Of a DNA stretch of 12,388 nt, positions 1 to 7,077 are shown piece by piece. This DNA is from LBZV01 sp000993855 (GTDB lineage: Bacteria > Patescibacteriota > Microgenomatia > Curtissbacterales > GWA2-41-24), in NCBI GenBank assembly GCA_964492425.1, contig CAZBKB010000026.1, positions 1 to 12,388 of the forward strand, given 5' to 3'. The translations under genes were made by a program, and so were the position numbers. Positions within the stretch are counted from its first letter, which is position 1. Every line of letters starts with the position of its first letter. The notes beneath the pieces are model-generated. The model searched no databases, was not told where the DNA came from, and saw only the letters and a list, made by a program, of their open reading frames with translations.

Positions 1-1
1 A

Positions 2-1669
2 AATACAGAAGTAGCACAAGGTGGGACTATTTCTATACGCATTGACGGACAAAGTGGTCACACTTTCACCGCCGGTATAGCAAGCCCTGCAGTACTAGCG
101 TCCAGCTCTTCCCCTACACCAGTAACTATCACAGTTACCGTTCCAACAACTGTTCCCGTCGGCACCGTAATAGGCGTAGGCGCCAGAGACGATACTGTTG
201 ACGGCGCACCTGATCCTGATGCGTGCGTATATGCCGCAGGTGTACCAAACACATTAACAGTCATCGCAGCACCCCCAGCGCCCCCAGGTACAGGAACCGG
301 TACGGCCGACTGCGGCGATACAACCAGTCCGACAACTGCCCGCCAGGCATATGACAAAGTCTGGACAACTGCAATTTGCAATAACACTGCAGACCAAGTA
401 CTTTTCAACTGGGGGCAAACCACATCAATTGTGGACAGTCTTTACAGCCTGCTATGGGCAAAGTCCCAGCTTCATCCCGAAACCGATAACGCAACAGCCG
501 GCACAGGTGCAGTCGCCGCATCCGGAAGGCTTGTCGCCTCTCTATATTCCCCTCCAGTTTCTGGGGTAAATTACCTGGCAAGTGAATTTAAAAAACTCAA
601 CCCCGTCCAAGACGCATACGCGCAGGAGGGAATCGGTTTCGGCGTGCTGACACCGGTTCAAAAAGTTTGGGAAAGCTTCCGCAATATTTCCTACGTAGGC
701 TTCGTAATCGTCTTTGTGGTAATCGGCTTTATGATAATGTTTCGGGCACACATTTCCCCACAAGCAGTAGCAACCTTGCAAGACTCACTCCCAAGGATTG
801 TCATTGCCCTAATTTTGGTCACCTTTAGCTACGCCATCGCAGGCCTCATGATAGATATTATGTTTTTACTACTAAATGTTGCCATCAATGCATTACCAGT
901 AACAGATGCTGCAAATATAGTTTTTGAGCGAAGTGTTTTTGGCGTAATAACAAGTGCATGGAAAGATACATTCGGTTCAGTCTCCAGCGCAGTAAACAAC
1001 TTAATCAAAGCCACTGTGGACTTCGGAAAGCTAGATAAAATTCTCGGGTGGTTGGGAGGCTCCCTCGCAGCCATTGTAGTTGGAATCGCCATGCTTTTTA
1101 TCATGTTCAAAGTATTCATTACACTTTTGATTTCCTACGCCACGATAATAATCCTGACAATTTTTGCCCCGTTCTTCTTTCTTCTTCAAGCATTGCCCGG
1201 TAACAACAGTGGCCAAACGTGGTTTAAGCAAATGGCGGCAAACATTGCCGTTTTCCCGGTCGTTGCTATCATGTTTATACTTGCCGGCTATCTTGGAAAT
1301 ATTGGTGCTCTGGGAGGAACGAGCGATGTCATTGGCAAAGAAGAAGTTGCAAAATTTCCGCTTTTGGCGGGAGATATCGACGCAAGAGTCCTTGGTAAGC
1401 TCGTTGGAATCGGACTTCTTCTGATGACCCCCGGCGCCGCAGATCTCGTCAAAAATGCCATTGGTGCCAAGAGTCCAGGCGGTGGCGCAGCAGGTGCCGC
1501 AGCCGCAGGCGCCCTGGGAGCAGGCGCAGGCGTAATATTTGCAGGGCCAAGAGCCGCAGGCGGAGCAGCCGCAAGAGACGCCGGCGCAACTGCCAAACGG
1601 GCAGTCTATGAAAAAACAGGATTGGGTAAGATATTCAGCGGTCCTGGAACAGACAAACCCACAAAATAG
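2..1669 (+). CDS. VirB6/TrbL-like polytopic membrane protein of a type IV secretion-like system, 5'-truncated by the window edge
   Basis: The frame is open from base 2 to the TAG at 1667-1669, giving at least 555 residues; the first in-window GTG/ATG starts (for example GTG 431) are internal, so the true start lies to the left. Residues 1-105 are rich in Thr, Val, Pro and Gly in beta-strand-like runs (ITVTVPTTVPVGTVIGVGAR) with few charges, suggesting an Ig-like ectodomain, followed by a Cys-containing Pro/Thr linker. From about residue 225 come hydrophobic segments: FVIVFVVIGFMIMF, IVIALILVTFSYAIAGLMI with IMFLLLNVAINAL, then AAIVVGIAMLFIMFKVFITLL, IIILTIFAPFFFLL, VFPVVAIMFILAGYLG and VGIGLLLMTPGAADLV. 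The C-terminus is a Gly/Ala-rich, then basic tail. The segment SLYSLLWAKSQLHP and the YAQEGIGFG...FRNISYVGF block match what I know of Microgenomates proteins annotated as TrbL/VirB6-like. In such systems the family forms the inner-membrane channel part. Family assignment is good; substrate is unknown. Confidence 0.8.
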   Translation, partial: NTEVAQGGTISIRIDGQSGHTFTAGIASPAVLASSSSPTPVTITVTVPTTVPVGTVIGVGARDDTVDGAPDPDACVYAAGVPNTLTVIAAPPAPPGTGTGTADCGDTTSPTTARQAYDKVWTTAICNNTADQVLFNWGQTTSIVDSLYSLLWAKSQLHPETDNATAGTGAVAASGRLVASLYSPPVSGVNYLASEFKKLNPVQDAYAQEGIGFGVLTPVQKVWESFRNISYVGFVIVFVVIGFMIMFRAHISPQAVATLQDSLPRIVIALILVTFSYAIAGLMIDIMFLLLNVAINALPVTDAANIVFERSVFGVITSAWKDTFGSVSSAVNNLIKATVDFGKLDKILGWLGGSLAAIVVGIAMLFIMFKVFITLLISYATIIILTIFAPFFFLLQALPGNNSGQTWFKQMAANIAVFPVVAIMFILAGYLGNIGALGGTSDVIGKEEVAKFPLLAGDIDARVLGKLVGIGLLLMTPGAADLVKNAIGAKSPGGGAAGAAAAGALGAGAGVIFAGPRAAGGAAARDAGATAKRAVYEKTGLGKIFSGPGTDKPTK

Positions 1670-4600
1670 CTAACTGAAAATATACTTAATCCCCTGGCCA
1701 AAAAAAGCGTTCCCCCACGCAAGCCCGGCAGTAGGTATATTTTTGGGGACACCCTTTCCAAATTCATAAGAAAATATATGAGCTACTTCCGCCCATTGTC
1801 GCGAAACCCTTACTGGAGCTATTCCAGGTAATTCACCCCAACCTAAATATCTGTGTTTCATCCACTCCTTATATTTTGCATCGAGCCTGTTAGACCTCGC
1901 TGCAAACTCGATTACCGATTCTTTTTCAGCATGTTGCATATCATAAAGCTCCCCCCACCACTCTTTCCAAAAGCCCCCAATCCTCTGGTGTGCACCAATT
2001 GCCAACTTCATCCAAGGTTGCAACCTTACCTCACGCTTAGAGTAAAAGTTCTCCAAGGAGTTAATCTGGAAAAACTTCTCAGTGTTTGGCTGTTGCAAGT
2101 ATTGCTGCAAGCCGTTAGGCGCCATGTAATCCATCATCGCCTTTCTATCCCCGTACAAATCAATCCACCTGTACTTCCAACTCCTTGTACTCTTAAACAT
2201 ATCCGCAAAATTTGCCTTATCAAAGTTTAACTCCCCGTTGTCTATACCCTCCGCAATAATTGCCGACTCCGCCCATCTCATTTCTTCAGCATTATTCCGC
2301 CAGTCAAGCTTATCGATATTTTTAAAACTGCGGATATGCGACTCAATATAATTATGAAATCCCACATCACCCATCATGTCCTTTGCAAAACGTACCAGCG
2401 TCCTGTTTTGCGGCAGTAAGTCCCCACGCTCACCCAGAAGCTCGTCTTGCATAATAAGGTTGGTCTTCGCTACTTTTCCACGCCCCTCATCTACAAGAAA
2501 ATCCCAGGCATGGTCTATCNNNNNNNNNNTGCCGTGGAACATGTTTGTGCTACCGTTATAAACAAACGCTGCCACCCTGCCAGTGCCAGGGAATGCAGGA
2601 TTCTCGGCCTTAGGGTCCCAAATCCTGATACCGTCATAGTCGCTCCAAGCCATCATCCAGGAAAGCCTGTGAGCGTTGTTCATAACCTGCTCGATCATCC
2701 CGGAATCGATCATCCCCTGAAGCTGTGTATCGTCAATTTTATATTCATCTCTTAGCTTCTCGATAAGACCTATTTTCCATTTTCTCCCGCCCTGCCAGGC
2801 ATCTCTCTCTTTTTTCTCGTCTTCAGACAATTTATCATAGGCCCTCATATCCCCAACCATTTCTCCCTTCCTTTCGTCCTTCGTGTGCTCATCATGCGCA
2901 CCAAGAAGCGTGTTTTCTCTGTACCACCCCTGAACAGCCTCGACTATCTTCCCAATATTCCTGCTTCCACCGGTTCTCTTGATAATGTCGTCTCTAGCTG
3001 CTTTACACTCATCCTCGATACCCTCCTCAGCCCTCCCTGGTTCCACGTCAATATTGCGGGTCCACTTCTCAATAAAGTTCATGATCCTGCGCTCGACATT
3101 AAGCCTGCTCATGTAAACGCTCATCCCCACATTCAAAAGGTTGATATCCAGCTCTTTATTCTCACGAGTTGCAGGATCTTTCTCTCTACTCTTAAATTTG
3201 CTCCCGTTTGAATCGCGCGAAAACCTCTCAAAGAAAATCTCGAAAGTTTCATCTTTGAGATTGCCAAAAGCCCCCAAAACTTTTTCGGGGTTCATGTCGG
3301 CGTGTTCCATAACAGAGTAAAAGCTATCAACTGCCAAAATTGCCTGTAATTTGTCTGTAAGTTCCTTCTGTAACCTAGCCGCCTCTTCCTTCTCAGCTTT
3401 AGATAAAACGTCGGAGTTTACAGGTATATCTTGCACAATTTGGGCAGCAGCCTGAAGGGCCGCAGAGAGTTGCTGCTCGTTAAAGTCGGTCCTTTCCAAA
3501 AACCGTAGTATTAAATCGAGGTTTTTACCACTGTCACGCCAGTCTGCAGTCGGCTGTTTGATCCTGATTTCATTGTAGTTAAGATCAAATCCTTCCTTGA
3601 GGGTACTTTTTCTCCACCTCAACATCTCACGATCATTGTCGTTAACAGCTGTGCCTATCTGGGAGTCAGCTACGGCCTCGAATTTGTCTCTATATTCATC
3701 ACCTTTACCATATAAACCGTATTTTTGGATTTGGATAACCTGTGCCGCCTCCTCCTCAAGCCTCCTAAATAAATCCCCATATTTTTCTGGATTTCTCTTG
3801 TACTCTTCACGATATTTCTCATCTAATGTCCTTTTACCTCGCTCGAGCTCATCAACTGTCGCAGTAGGGAAAACTTTATCAAACGCAGCACTCTTACCAG
3901 CCAAACCGTATCTTCTAGATAAGTCTCTTAATGTATGAACCATGTCGTTTATAGCTGTATAATCCTTAATCCTCCCTTGAGCAACGGCTACAGCACGATC
4001 TAGGTATGTGACCTTAAAATGCTGGGAAAGCTTCTCAAGGTCGTCATCTATTTCTTTGAGTACGTCCGCGCCGTGGGGAAGATCTTTCTGGTCAATAAGC
4101 TCCACCAGTCGCTCAATCGCGACTTTCATAGTAACAGGTCTACTTTTAGGAACACCTTTAATTTCTCGAGTCACAGGGTCCCTTTCAGCCTCAATATAAT
4201 CCTCAACTAACACATCGTCCCAACCAAACATACCTGCCCCACCCGCAACAGCAGGCAGAAAAAGTACCTCATCATCTGCACGTTTGATTTTTCTTGAAGC
4301 GAAAATTTCCGCCTTGTCCGCAAGCCACTGGCTCCTTTTAACAACGTCCATCCCTTCCCATACCTCCTTCTCGGGAACCTTAACATCACCAAGACCATGG
4401 TCAGCAAGTCTTCCCTTAAGCTCTTCATAGCCCATGTTTTGAAGAAGCTCAGAGTCCGCCACCAAAGTTGCACCGGACTGGTCCTCAAGTACACCTGGCC
4501 TAAACTTTTGGCTTGGGTTTGCAAGATCCGGCCCGGGCAATACCGGCTTGTCGGCAAGATTAGTAGAAAAAAGCCCGGTTTCAACAAACTGTTTTACATC

Positions 4601-4777
4601 GCCTGGAATTTTTGCGTCAGGATGATATCCAGCCTCATAAAGTCTCTTAAGCTCTGCCCGCTTATCCTCCGCAGCACTGGGATTGTTAACAGGTTTCCTT
4701 GCAAGCTCATCCTCTCTTCTTTGCATCTCGCGCGCCCTCTCTATATCTTCATTTCGTCCACCACTAACTCCCGCCAT
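1670..4777 (-). CDS. Large hydrophilic protein of unknown function (1035 aa), interrupted by an assembly gap
   Basis: I do not recognise this protein. The minus-strand frame runs from 4840, but I place the start at ATG 4777 (protein begins MAGVSGGRNED) because AGGAGG lies 6 bases upstream; the extra 21 upstream codons have no such site. The product is strongly charged, mostly helical in appearance, with acidic/basic stretches likely to form coiled coil (ERAREMQRREDELARK near the N-terminus; RRLEEEAAQVIQ; KAEKEEAARLQKELTDKL). It has no signal peptide or membrane segment, so it is probably cytoplasmic. The region around the gap (HRLSWMMAWSDYDGIRIWD...AAFVYNGSTNMFHG) is Trp- and Tyr-rich and looks folded, as does the Trp-rich C-terminus (GGFWKEWWGELYDM). 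No nucleotide-binding, protease or nuclease motif is evident. Ten Ns touch codons 750-753; the frame is the same on both sides. It ends head-on against the VirB6-like gene, which suggests a role in, or effector of, the same system, but this is context only. Confidence 0.85.
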   Translation of the reverse strand: MAGVSGGRNEDIERAREMQRREDELARKPVNNPSAAEDKRAELKRLYEAGYHPDAKIPGDVKQFVETGLFSTNLADKPVLPGPDLANPSQKFRPGVLEDQSGATLVADSELLQNMGYEELKGRLADHGLGDVKVPEKEVWEGMDVVKRSQWLADKAEIFASRKIKRADDEVLFLPAVAGGAGMFGWDDVLVEDYIEAERDPVTREIKGVPKSRPVTMKVAIERLVELIDQKDLPHGADVLKEIDDDLEKLSQHFKVTYLDRAVAVAQGRIKDYTAINDMVHTLRDLSRRYGLAGKSAAFDKVFPTATVDELERGKRTLDEKYREEYKRNPEKYGDLFRRLEEEAAQVIQIQKYGLYGKGDEYRDKFEAVADSQIGTAVNDNDREMLRWRKSTLKEGFDLNYNEIRIKQPTADWRDSGKNLDLILRFLERTDFNEQQLSAALQAAAQIVQDIPVNSDVLSKAEKEEAARLQKELTDKLQAILAVDSFYSVMEHADMNPEKVLGAFGNLKDETFEIFFERFSRDSNGSKFKSREKDPATRENKELDINLLNVGMSVYMSRLNVERRIMNFIEKWTRNIDVEPGRAEEGIEDECKAARDDIIKRTGGSRNIGKIVEAVQGWYRENTLLGAHDEHTKDERKGEMVGDMRAYDKLSEDEKKERDAWQGGRKWKIGLIEKLRDEYKIDDTQLQGMIDSGMIEQVMNNAHRLSWMMAWSDYDGIRIWDPKAENPAFPGTGRVAAFVYNGSTNMFHGXXXXIDHAWDFLVDEGRGKVAKTNLIMQDELLGERGDLLPQNRTLVRFAKDMMGDVGFHNYIESHIRSFKNIDKLDWRNNAEEMRWAESAIIAEGIDNGELNFDKANFADMFKSTRSWKYRWIDLYGDRKAMMDYMAPNGLQQYLQQPNTEKFFQINSLENFYSKREVRLQPWMKLAIGAHQRIGGFWKEWWGELYDMQHAEKESVIEFAARSNRLDAKYKEWMKHRYLGWGELPGIAPVRVSRQWAEVAHIFSYEFGKGVPKNIPTAGLAWGNAFFGQGIKYIFS
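2520..2529. other. Assembly gap (10 Ns) inside the 1035-aa gene
   Basis: Ten consecutive Ns. Coding continues in the same minus-strand frame on both sides, so the true missing length is consistent with 10 bases or a value differing by a multiple of 3, unless sequence is misjoined. Confidence 0.99.
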
Positions 4778-4783
4778 AATTTC

Positions 4784-4789
4784 CCTCCT
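4784..4789 (-). promoter_or_regulatory. Shine-Dalgarno site that decides the start of the 1035-aa gene
   Basis: On the minus strand AGGAGG is followed by GAAATT and then ATG at 4777, a 6-base spacer. This is the strongest ribosome binding site in the window and favours the internal Met over the longer frame from 4840. Confidence 0.75.
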
Positions 4790-4874
4790 ACTTATAGGGT
4801 ATAAACTCTCACCACTATTTGCAACAAATCGCTCGTTCATGGGGCAAAGTCTAGACGAAAAGCCAAGTTTGAGC

Positions 4875-4904
4875 TTGATATTTTGGTAACAACTACCTTA
4901 CAGT
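4875..4904 (+). promoter_or_regulatory. Possible promoter for the left four-helix-bundle gene
   Basis: TTGATA (5 of 6 to the -35 consensus) at 4875-4880 is followed after 18 bases by TACAGT (4 of 6 to the -10 consensus) at 4899-4904, about 47 bases before the ATG at 4951. The -10 match is weak, so this is only a candidate in an otherwise featureless divergent intergenic stretch. Confidence 0.22.
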
Positions 4905-4916
4905 TATGCTTAAATA

Positions 4917-4952
4917 GAGACTAAAGAGACAAAGGAGCCGAAGGAGTCGAAT
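4917..4952 (+). repeat. Four tandem copies of a 9-base unit at the start of the left four-helix-bundle gene
   Basis: The units are GAGACTAAA, GAGACAAAG, GAGCCGAAG and GAGTCGAAT, consensus GAGnCnAAn, directly abutting. The last unit overlaps the ATG at 4951, and the junction of units three and four supplies the AAGGAG ribosome binding site 4 bases before the start. Related units in inverse orientation occur just after the gene. Confidence 0.75.
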
Positions 4953-5331
4953 GTTTAGAGACAGAAGCAATAAGGGTTACCACAAATTGATCGTATGGCA
5001 AAAGGCAAAGAGTTTCGTATCTGCAGTCTACAAACTAACCGAACTGTTCCCCAAGTCAGAAGAATTTGGCTTAAAAAGCCAGCTTCAGAGAGCATCGGTG
5101 TCAGTAGTTTTAAATATTGTGGAAGGTTATCGAAGAAAGTCTACTAAAGAATTTATTAGGTTTATTGACATTGCTCAAGCCTCTTTAGCAGAAATCGAAG
5201 CAATTCTTGAAATTGTACTCGACCTCAGCTATATATCAACAGCCAAGTATGATGAGATCGAGAATCAACGTTCGGAAGTTGCTTTCCTTTTAAATAGTCT
5301 ATTAAAATCGCTTCGGAAGAAATTATCATGA
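4951..5331 (+). CDS. Four-helix-bundle protein of the S23 (23S rRNA intervening sequence) family, left copy
   Basis: The 126-residue product carries the family pattern: HKLIVWQKAK (11-20), then LFPKSEEFGLKSQLQRASVS (32-51) running on into NIVEG (55-59), and the later F..F...A..SLAEIE helix (68-83). Typical members are about 115-125 residues, so this one is full length. The family was first known from open reading frames in 23S rRNA intervening sequences; stand-alone copies are widespread and the accessory protein Avd of diversity-generating retroelements shares the fold. The biochemical role of stand-alone copies is not settled; a basic surface and nucleic-acid binding are likely by analogy. 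The start is fixed by AAGGAG 4 bases upstream. It ends in TGA, 49 bases before the ATPase/winged-helix gene on the same strand. It shares the family motif with the copy at 6669-7031 but the two are clearly diverged, so this is not a recent duplication. Confidence 0.93.
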   Translation: MFRDRSNKGYHKLIVWQKAKSFVSAVYKLTELFPKSEEFGLKSQLQRASVSVVLNIVEGYRRKSTKEFIRFIDIAQASLAEIEAILEIVLDLSYISTAKYDEIENQRSEVAFLLNSLLKSLRKKLS

Positions 5332-5335
5332 ACAC

Positions 5336-5353
5336 CTCCGGCCCTTCCGGCTC
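5336..5353 (-). repeat. Inverse 9-base units closing the left four-helix-bundle locus
   Basis: Read on the minus strand this is GAGCCGGAA followed by GGGCCGGAG, the same family as the GAGnCnAAn units before the gene. GAGCCGAAGG (4935-4944) can pair with CCTTCCGGCTC (5343-5353) with one bulged base, so the two ends of the locus could form a stem around the gene. It starts 4 bases after the stop codon. Confidence 0.6.
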
Positions 5354-5380
5354 TAATCTAACATCCGAAACTCTCCTACT

Positions 5381-6646
5381 ATGCTAATTCTCGAATCCAC
5401 ATTTCCAAACAACTATCGCGAGACAGAGATCAGTAAAATCTTAGACTACATCACAACCGGCAAATTTTGCCAAGTTATCGCAGTTCCCGGCGGTGGCAAG
5501 GCCACTATTCTCAGAATTCTTGCCCACAACCGAAATATTCTAAAGTATCATCTCATGGAACAGGAAAAGACTCTGCGTTTCGAATACATAAATTTATTCG
5601 AACTAACAAGCTATGACGAGCTAAGCATCACTAAATTCCTGCTACTTTCTCTAAGCCACGAAACTGCAAAATCCGATGACCCTCACGCAATCACCAAACG
5701 GCTGCAAGAGATAGCAAATAAATTTGCTAGTCAAAACCAAACTTTGGTCCTCCTCTTCGACCACTTCGACGAGTACCAAAACCAGCTGCCACGCTCATTT
5801 TTTCAGCTGCTGCGAGACATGAACAGTGTCGCAAAGTATAGGTTTTCAACCGTTTTTGCAACCAGAAGAGACCTAAAAGAACTTATTGACCCGGAAATTT
5901 TGCGTCAGTACTATGATTTTTTTGTGGGCAACGCTGTGTACATACAACTTCACGATGAACAAGCTACCAGCCTCATATTTTCTCAAACAGAAGAAGTATT
6001 TAAAAAGAAGCTTCCCTCAAAAGATAAGCAAGAAATCAAAGCTATGACAGGCGGCCATGCCAAACTTACTAAGGTTATCGCAGAACTTGCCCTTAGAGAA
6101 AATATCATCCCAGACATTCCTGTTCTGCTCACAAAATCCCTGGTCAGCGCTACCCTTTTTGAACTTTGGTTTTATTTAACGGCGCAGGAACAGCATTTGT
6201 TCAAAATGCTGGTAAATAAACAAGAGTCGCAAGTCAGCAAAATACCAGAAAATCTAATAAATTCTAGCCTAATTTTGGCAGACACAAACTTTACAATCCC
6301 TCTTTTCGAAGAATTCATTAAAACAACAATACCAGCTCTCGAGCCAGAAAAAATTACTTACGACCAAAGTACAAAGGAGATCAAAAAAGGCGAAAGCGTC
6401 ATCTCAGACTTACTCTCACCCCAGGAATACCGCCTCATGAGGTTCTTAGTCCAAAATCAGGGGGAAATTATCACCCGGGATGAGATCATCAAATCTGTTT
6501 GGCCGGATACGCAAGTCGCAGAAGGCATAAGCGACGAGGCAATTGACCAAATGGTCTTCAGGCTGAGAAAAAAAATTGAGGACGAACCGAGCGTACCCAA
6601 ACATGTAATCACAATAAAAGGGCAAGGCTGGAGATTTAGCCCCTAG
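5381..6646 (+). CDS. STAND-like AAA ATPase with C-terminal OmpR-type winged-helix DNA-binding domain
   Basis: The 421-residue product starts with a P-loop ATPase: phosphate-binding loop VPGGGKATIL (35-44), Walker B LVLLFDHFDE (122-131, with D127, D130, E131), a sensor-like strand FSTVFATRRD (155-164) and GGHAKLTKVIAE (224-235), which resembles the GGHP motif of STAND-type ATPases. A helical middle region (about 245-320) leads to a winged-helix domain of the Trans_reg_C type (345-420): LSPQEYRLMRFLVQNQGEII, VFRLRKKIE as recognition helix and GQGWRF in the wing. It is therefore probably an ATP-dependent transcription regulator in the cytoplasm. The residue after the P-loop lysine is Ala instead of Thr/Ser, a loss of the usual magnesium ligand, with Thr one place later. 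ATG 5381 has no Shine-Dalgarno site before it and an in-frame TAA at 5354 limits upstream extension. It lies between two four-helix-bundle genes and could control the neighbouring secretion genes; the target is unknown. Confidence 0.85.
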   Translation: MLILESTFPNNYRETEISKILDYITTGKFCQVIAVPGGGKATILRILAHNRNILKYHLMEQEKTLRFEYINLFELTSYDELSITKFLLLSLSHETAKSDDPHAITKRLQEIANKFASQNQTLVLLFDHFDEYQNQLPRSFFQLLRDMNSVAKYRFSTVFATRRDLKELIDPEILRQYYDFFVGNAVYIQLHDEQATSLIFSQTEEVFKKKLPSKDKQEIKAMTGGHAKLTKVIAELALRENIIPDIPVLLTKSLVSATLFELWFYLTAQEQHLFKMLVNKQESQVSKIPENLINSSLILADTNFTIPLFEEFIKTTIPALEPEKITYDQSTKEIKKGESVISDLLSPQEYRLMRFLVQNQGEIITRDEIIKSVWPDTQVAEGISDEAIDQMVFRLRKKIEDEPSVPKHVITIKGQGWRFSP

Positions 6647-6673
6647 CTAACCGACCACCAACTACTGACTACT
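6646..6673 (+). repeat. Tandem 7-base units at the 3' side of the right four-helix-bundle gene
   Basis: The units are GCTAACC, GACCACC, AACTACT and GACTACT, in register. They fill the 22-base gap between the convergent ATPase and four-helix genes and reach into the last codons of the latter. TGACTACTGT (6666-6675) is a perfect inverted copy of ACAGTAGTCA at 7058-7067 on the other side of the gene. Confidence 0.6.
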
Positions 6674-7031
6674 GTTTTTTAGAAAGACTGTTAATCGTTG
6701 CATTAATACGTGCAGCGAGCTTATTGGCCACATCATAAGCCTTGTCGAAATCTTGTTTTGCGATAAACTTCCGATCAAGGGATAAATAGAGAGCGGTAAC
6801 AACCTCATTAATAGACGTAATCGACATTCTTAAAAACCTTTTGAATTCCGCGTCAGATTTCCTATCAGATCCCTCAGATATATTCAAAACGACTGACACA
6901 ACAGCTCTTCTCAGCTGATCCACCAAACCAAATCGTTCATCTTTGGGAAACAGTGCAGTCAAGTCATAAATTAGATTCGCAAAAGCTCTGGCATCATGCC
7001 AAATGTTTAACTTCTCAAACCTAAAACTCAT
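6669..7031 (-). CDS. Four-helix-bundle protein of the S23 (23S rRNA intervening sequence) family, right copy
   Basis: The 120-residue product is full length for the family and shows its pattern: FEKLNIWHDARAFA (5-18), LFPKDERFGLVDQLRRAVVS (27-46), NISEGSDRKS (50-59), and EFKRFLRMSITSINEV (62-77). It is convergent with the ATPase/winged-helix gene (22-base gap) and lies 46 bases downstream of virB4 on the same strand, so it could be the last gene of that transcript. No good ribosome binding site precedes ATG 7031; the upstream bases are AAAAGTCACCAA. Arrays of a 7-base unit flank it in inverse orientation. As with the left copy, the family is well recognised but the cellular role is not established; RNA or DNA binding is a family-level inference. 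Confidence 0.92.
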   Translation of the reverse strand: MSFRFEKLNIWHDARAFANLIYDLTALFPKDERFGLVDQLRRAVVSVVLNISEGSDRKSDAEFKRFLRMSITSINEVVTALYLSLDRKFIAKQDFDKAYDVANKLAARINATINSLSKKQ

Positions 7032-7045
7032 TTGGTGACTTTTAC

Positions 7046-7066
7046 CGTAGTCTGTAGACAGTAGTC
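7046..7066 (-). repeat. Three tandem 7-base units upstream of the right four-helix-bundle gene
   Basis: Read on the minus strand: GACTACT, GTCTACA and GACTACG, directly abutting, in the 46-base gap between virB4 and the four-helix gene. They are inverse copies of the units at 6646-6673. Confidence 0.65.
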
Positions 7067-7077
7067 AATAAGCATTT

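Noticed and set aside
58..423. Minus-strand open frame of 121 codons
   Set aside because: It lies opposite the N-terminal part of the VirB6-like gene, whose plus-strand frame is open throughout and continues into membrane segments typical of the family. The antisense frame reflects the Thr/Pro/Gly codon bias.
4778..4840. Longer N-terminus for the 1035-aa protein from ATG 4840
   Set aside because: The frame is open, but the strong AGGAGG lies inside this stretch, correctly spaced for ATG 4777, and no site precedes 4840.
4951..5331. S23 gene and its neighbour as a toxin-antitoxin pair
   Set aside because: The neighbour is a 421-residue ATPase regulator, not a small antitoxin, and S23 proteins are not an established toxin family.
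6636..6650. TTAGC/GCTAA stem at the end of the ATPase gene as a terminator
   Set aside because: The stem is only 5 bp and no T-run follows on the plus strand.
4917..7066. Diversity-generating retroelement suggested by the Avd-like fold of the S23 proteins
   Set aside because: No reverse transcriptase, template repeat or matching variable repeat is visible. The S23 sequences fit the general family rather than Avd specifically.
4917..7066. CRISPR-like array from the short repeats
   Set aside because: The units are 7-9 bases, degenerate and directly abutting without spacers; no Cas gene is present.
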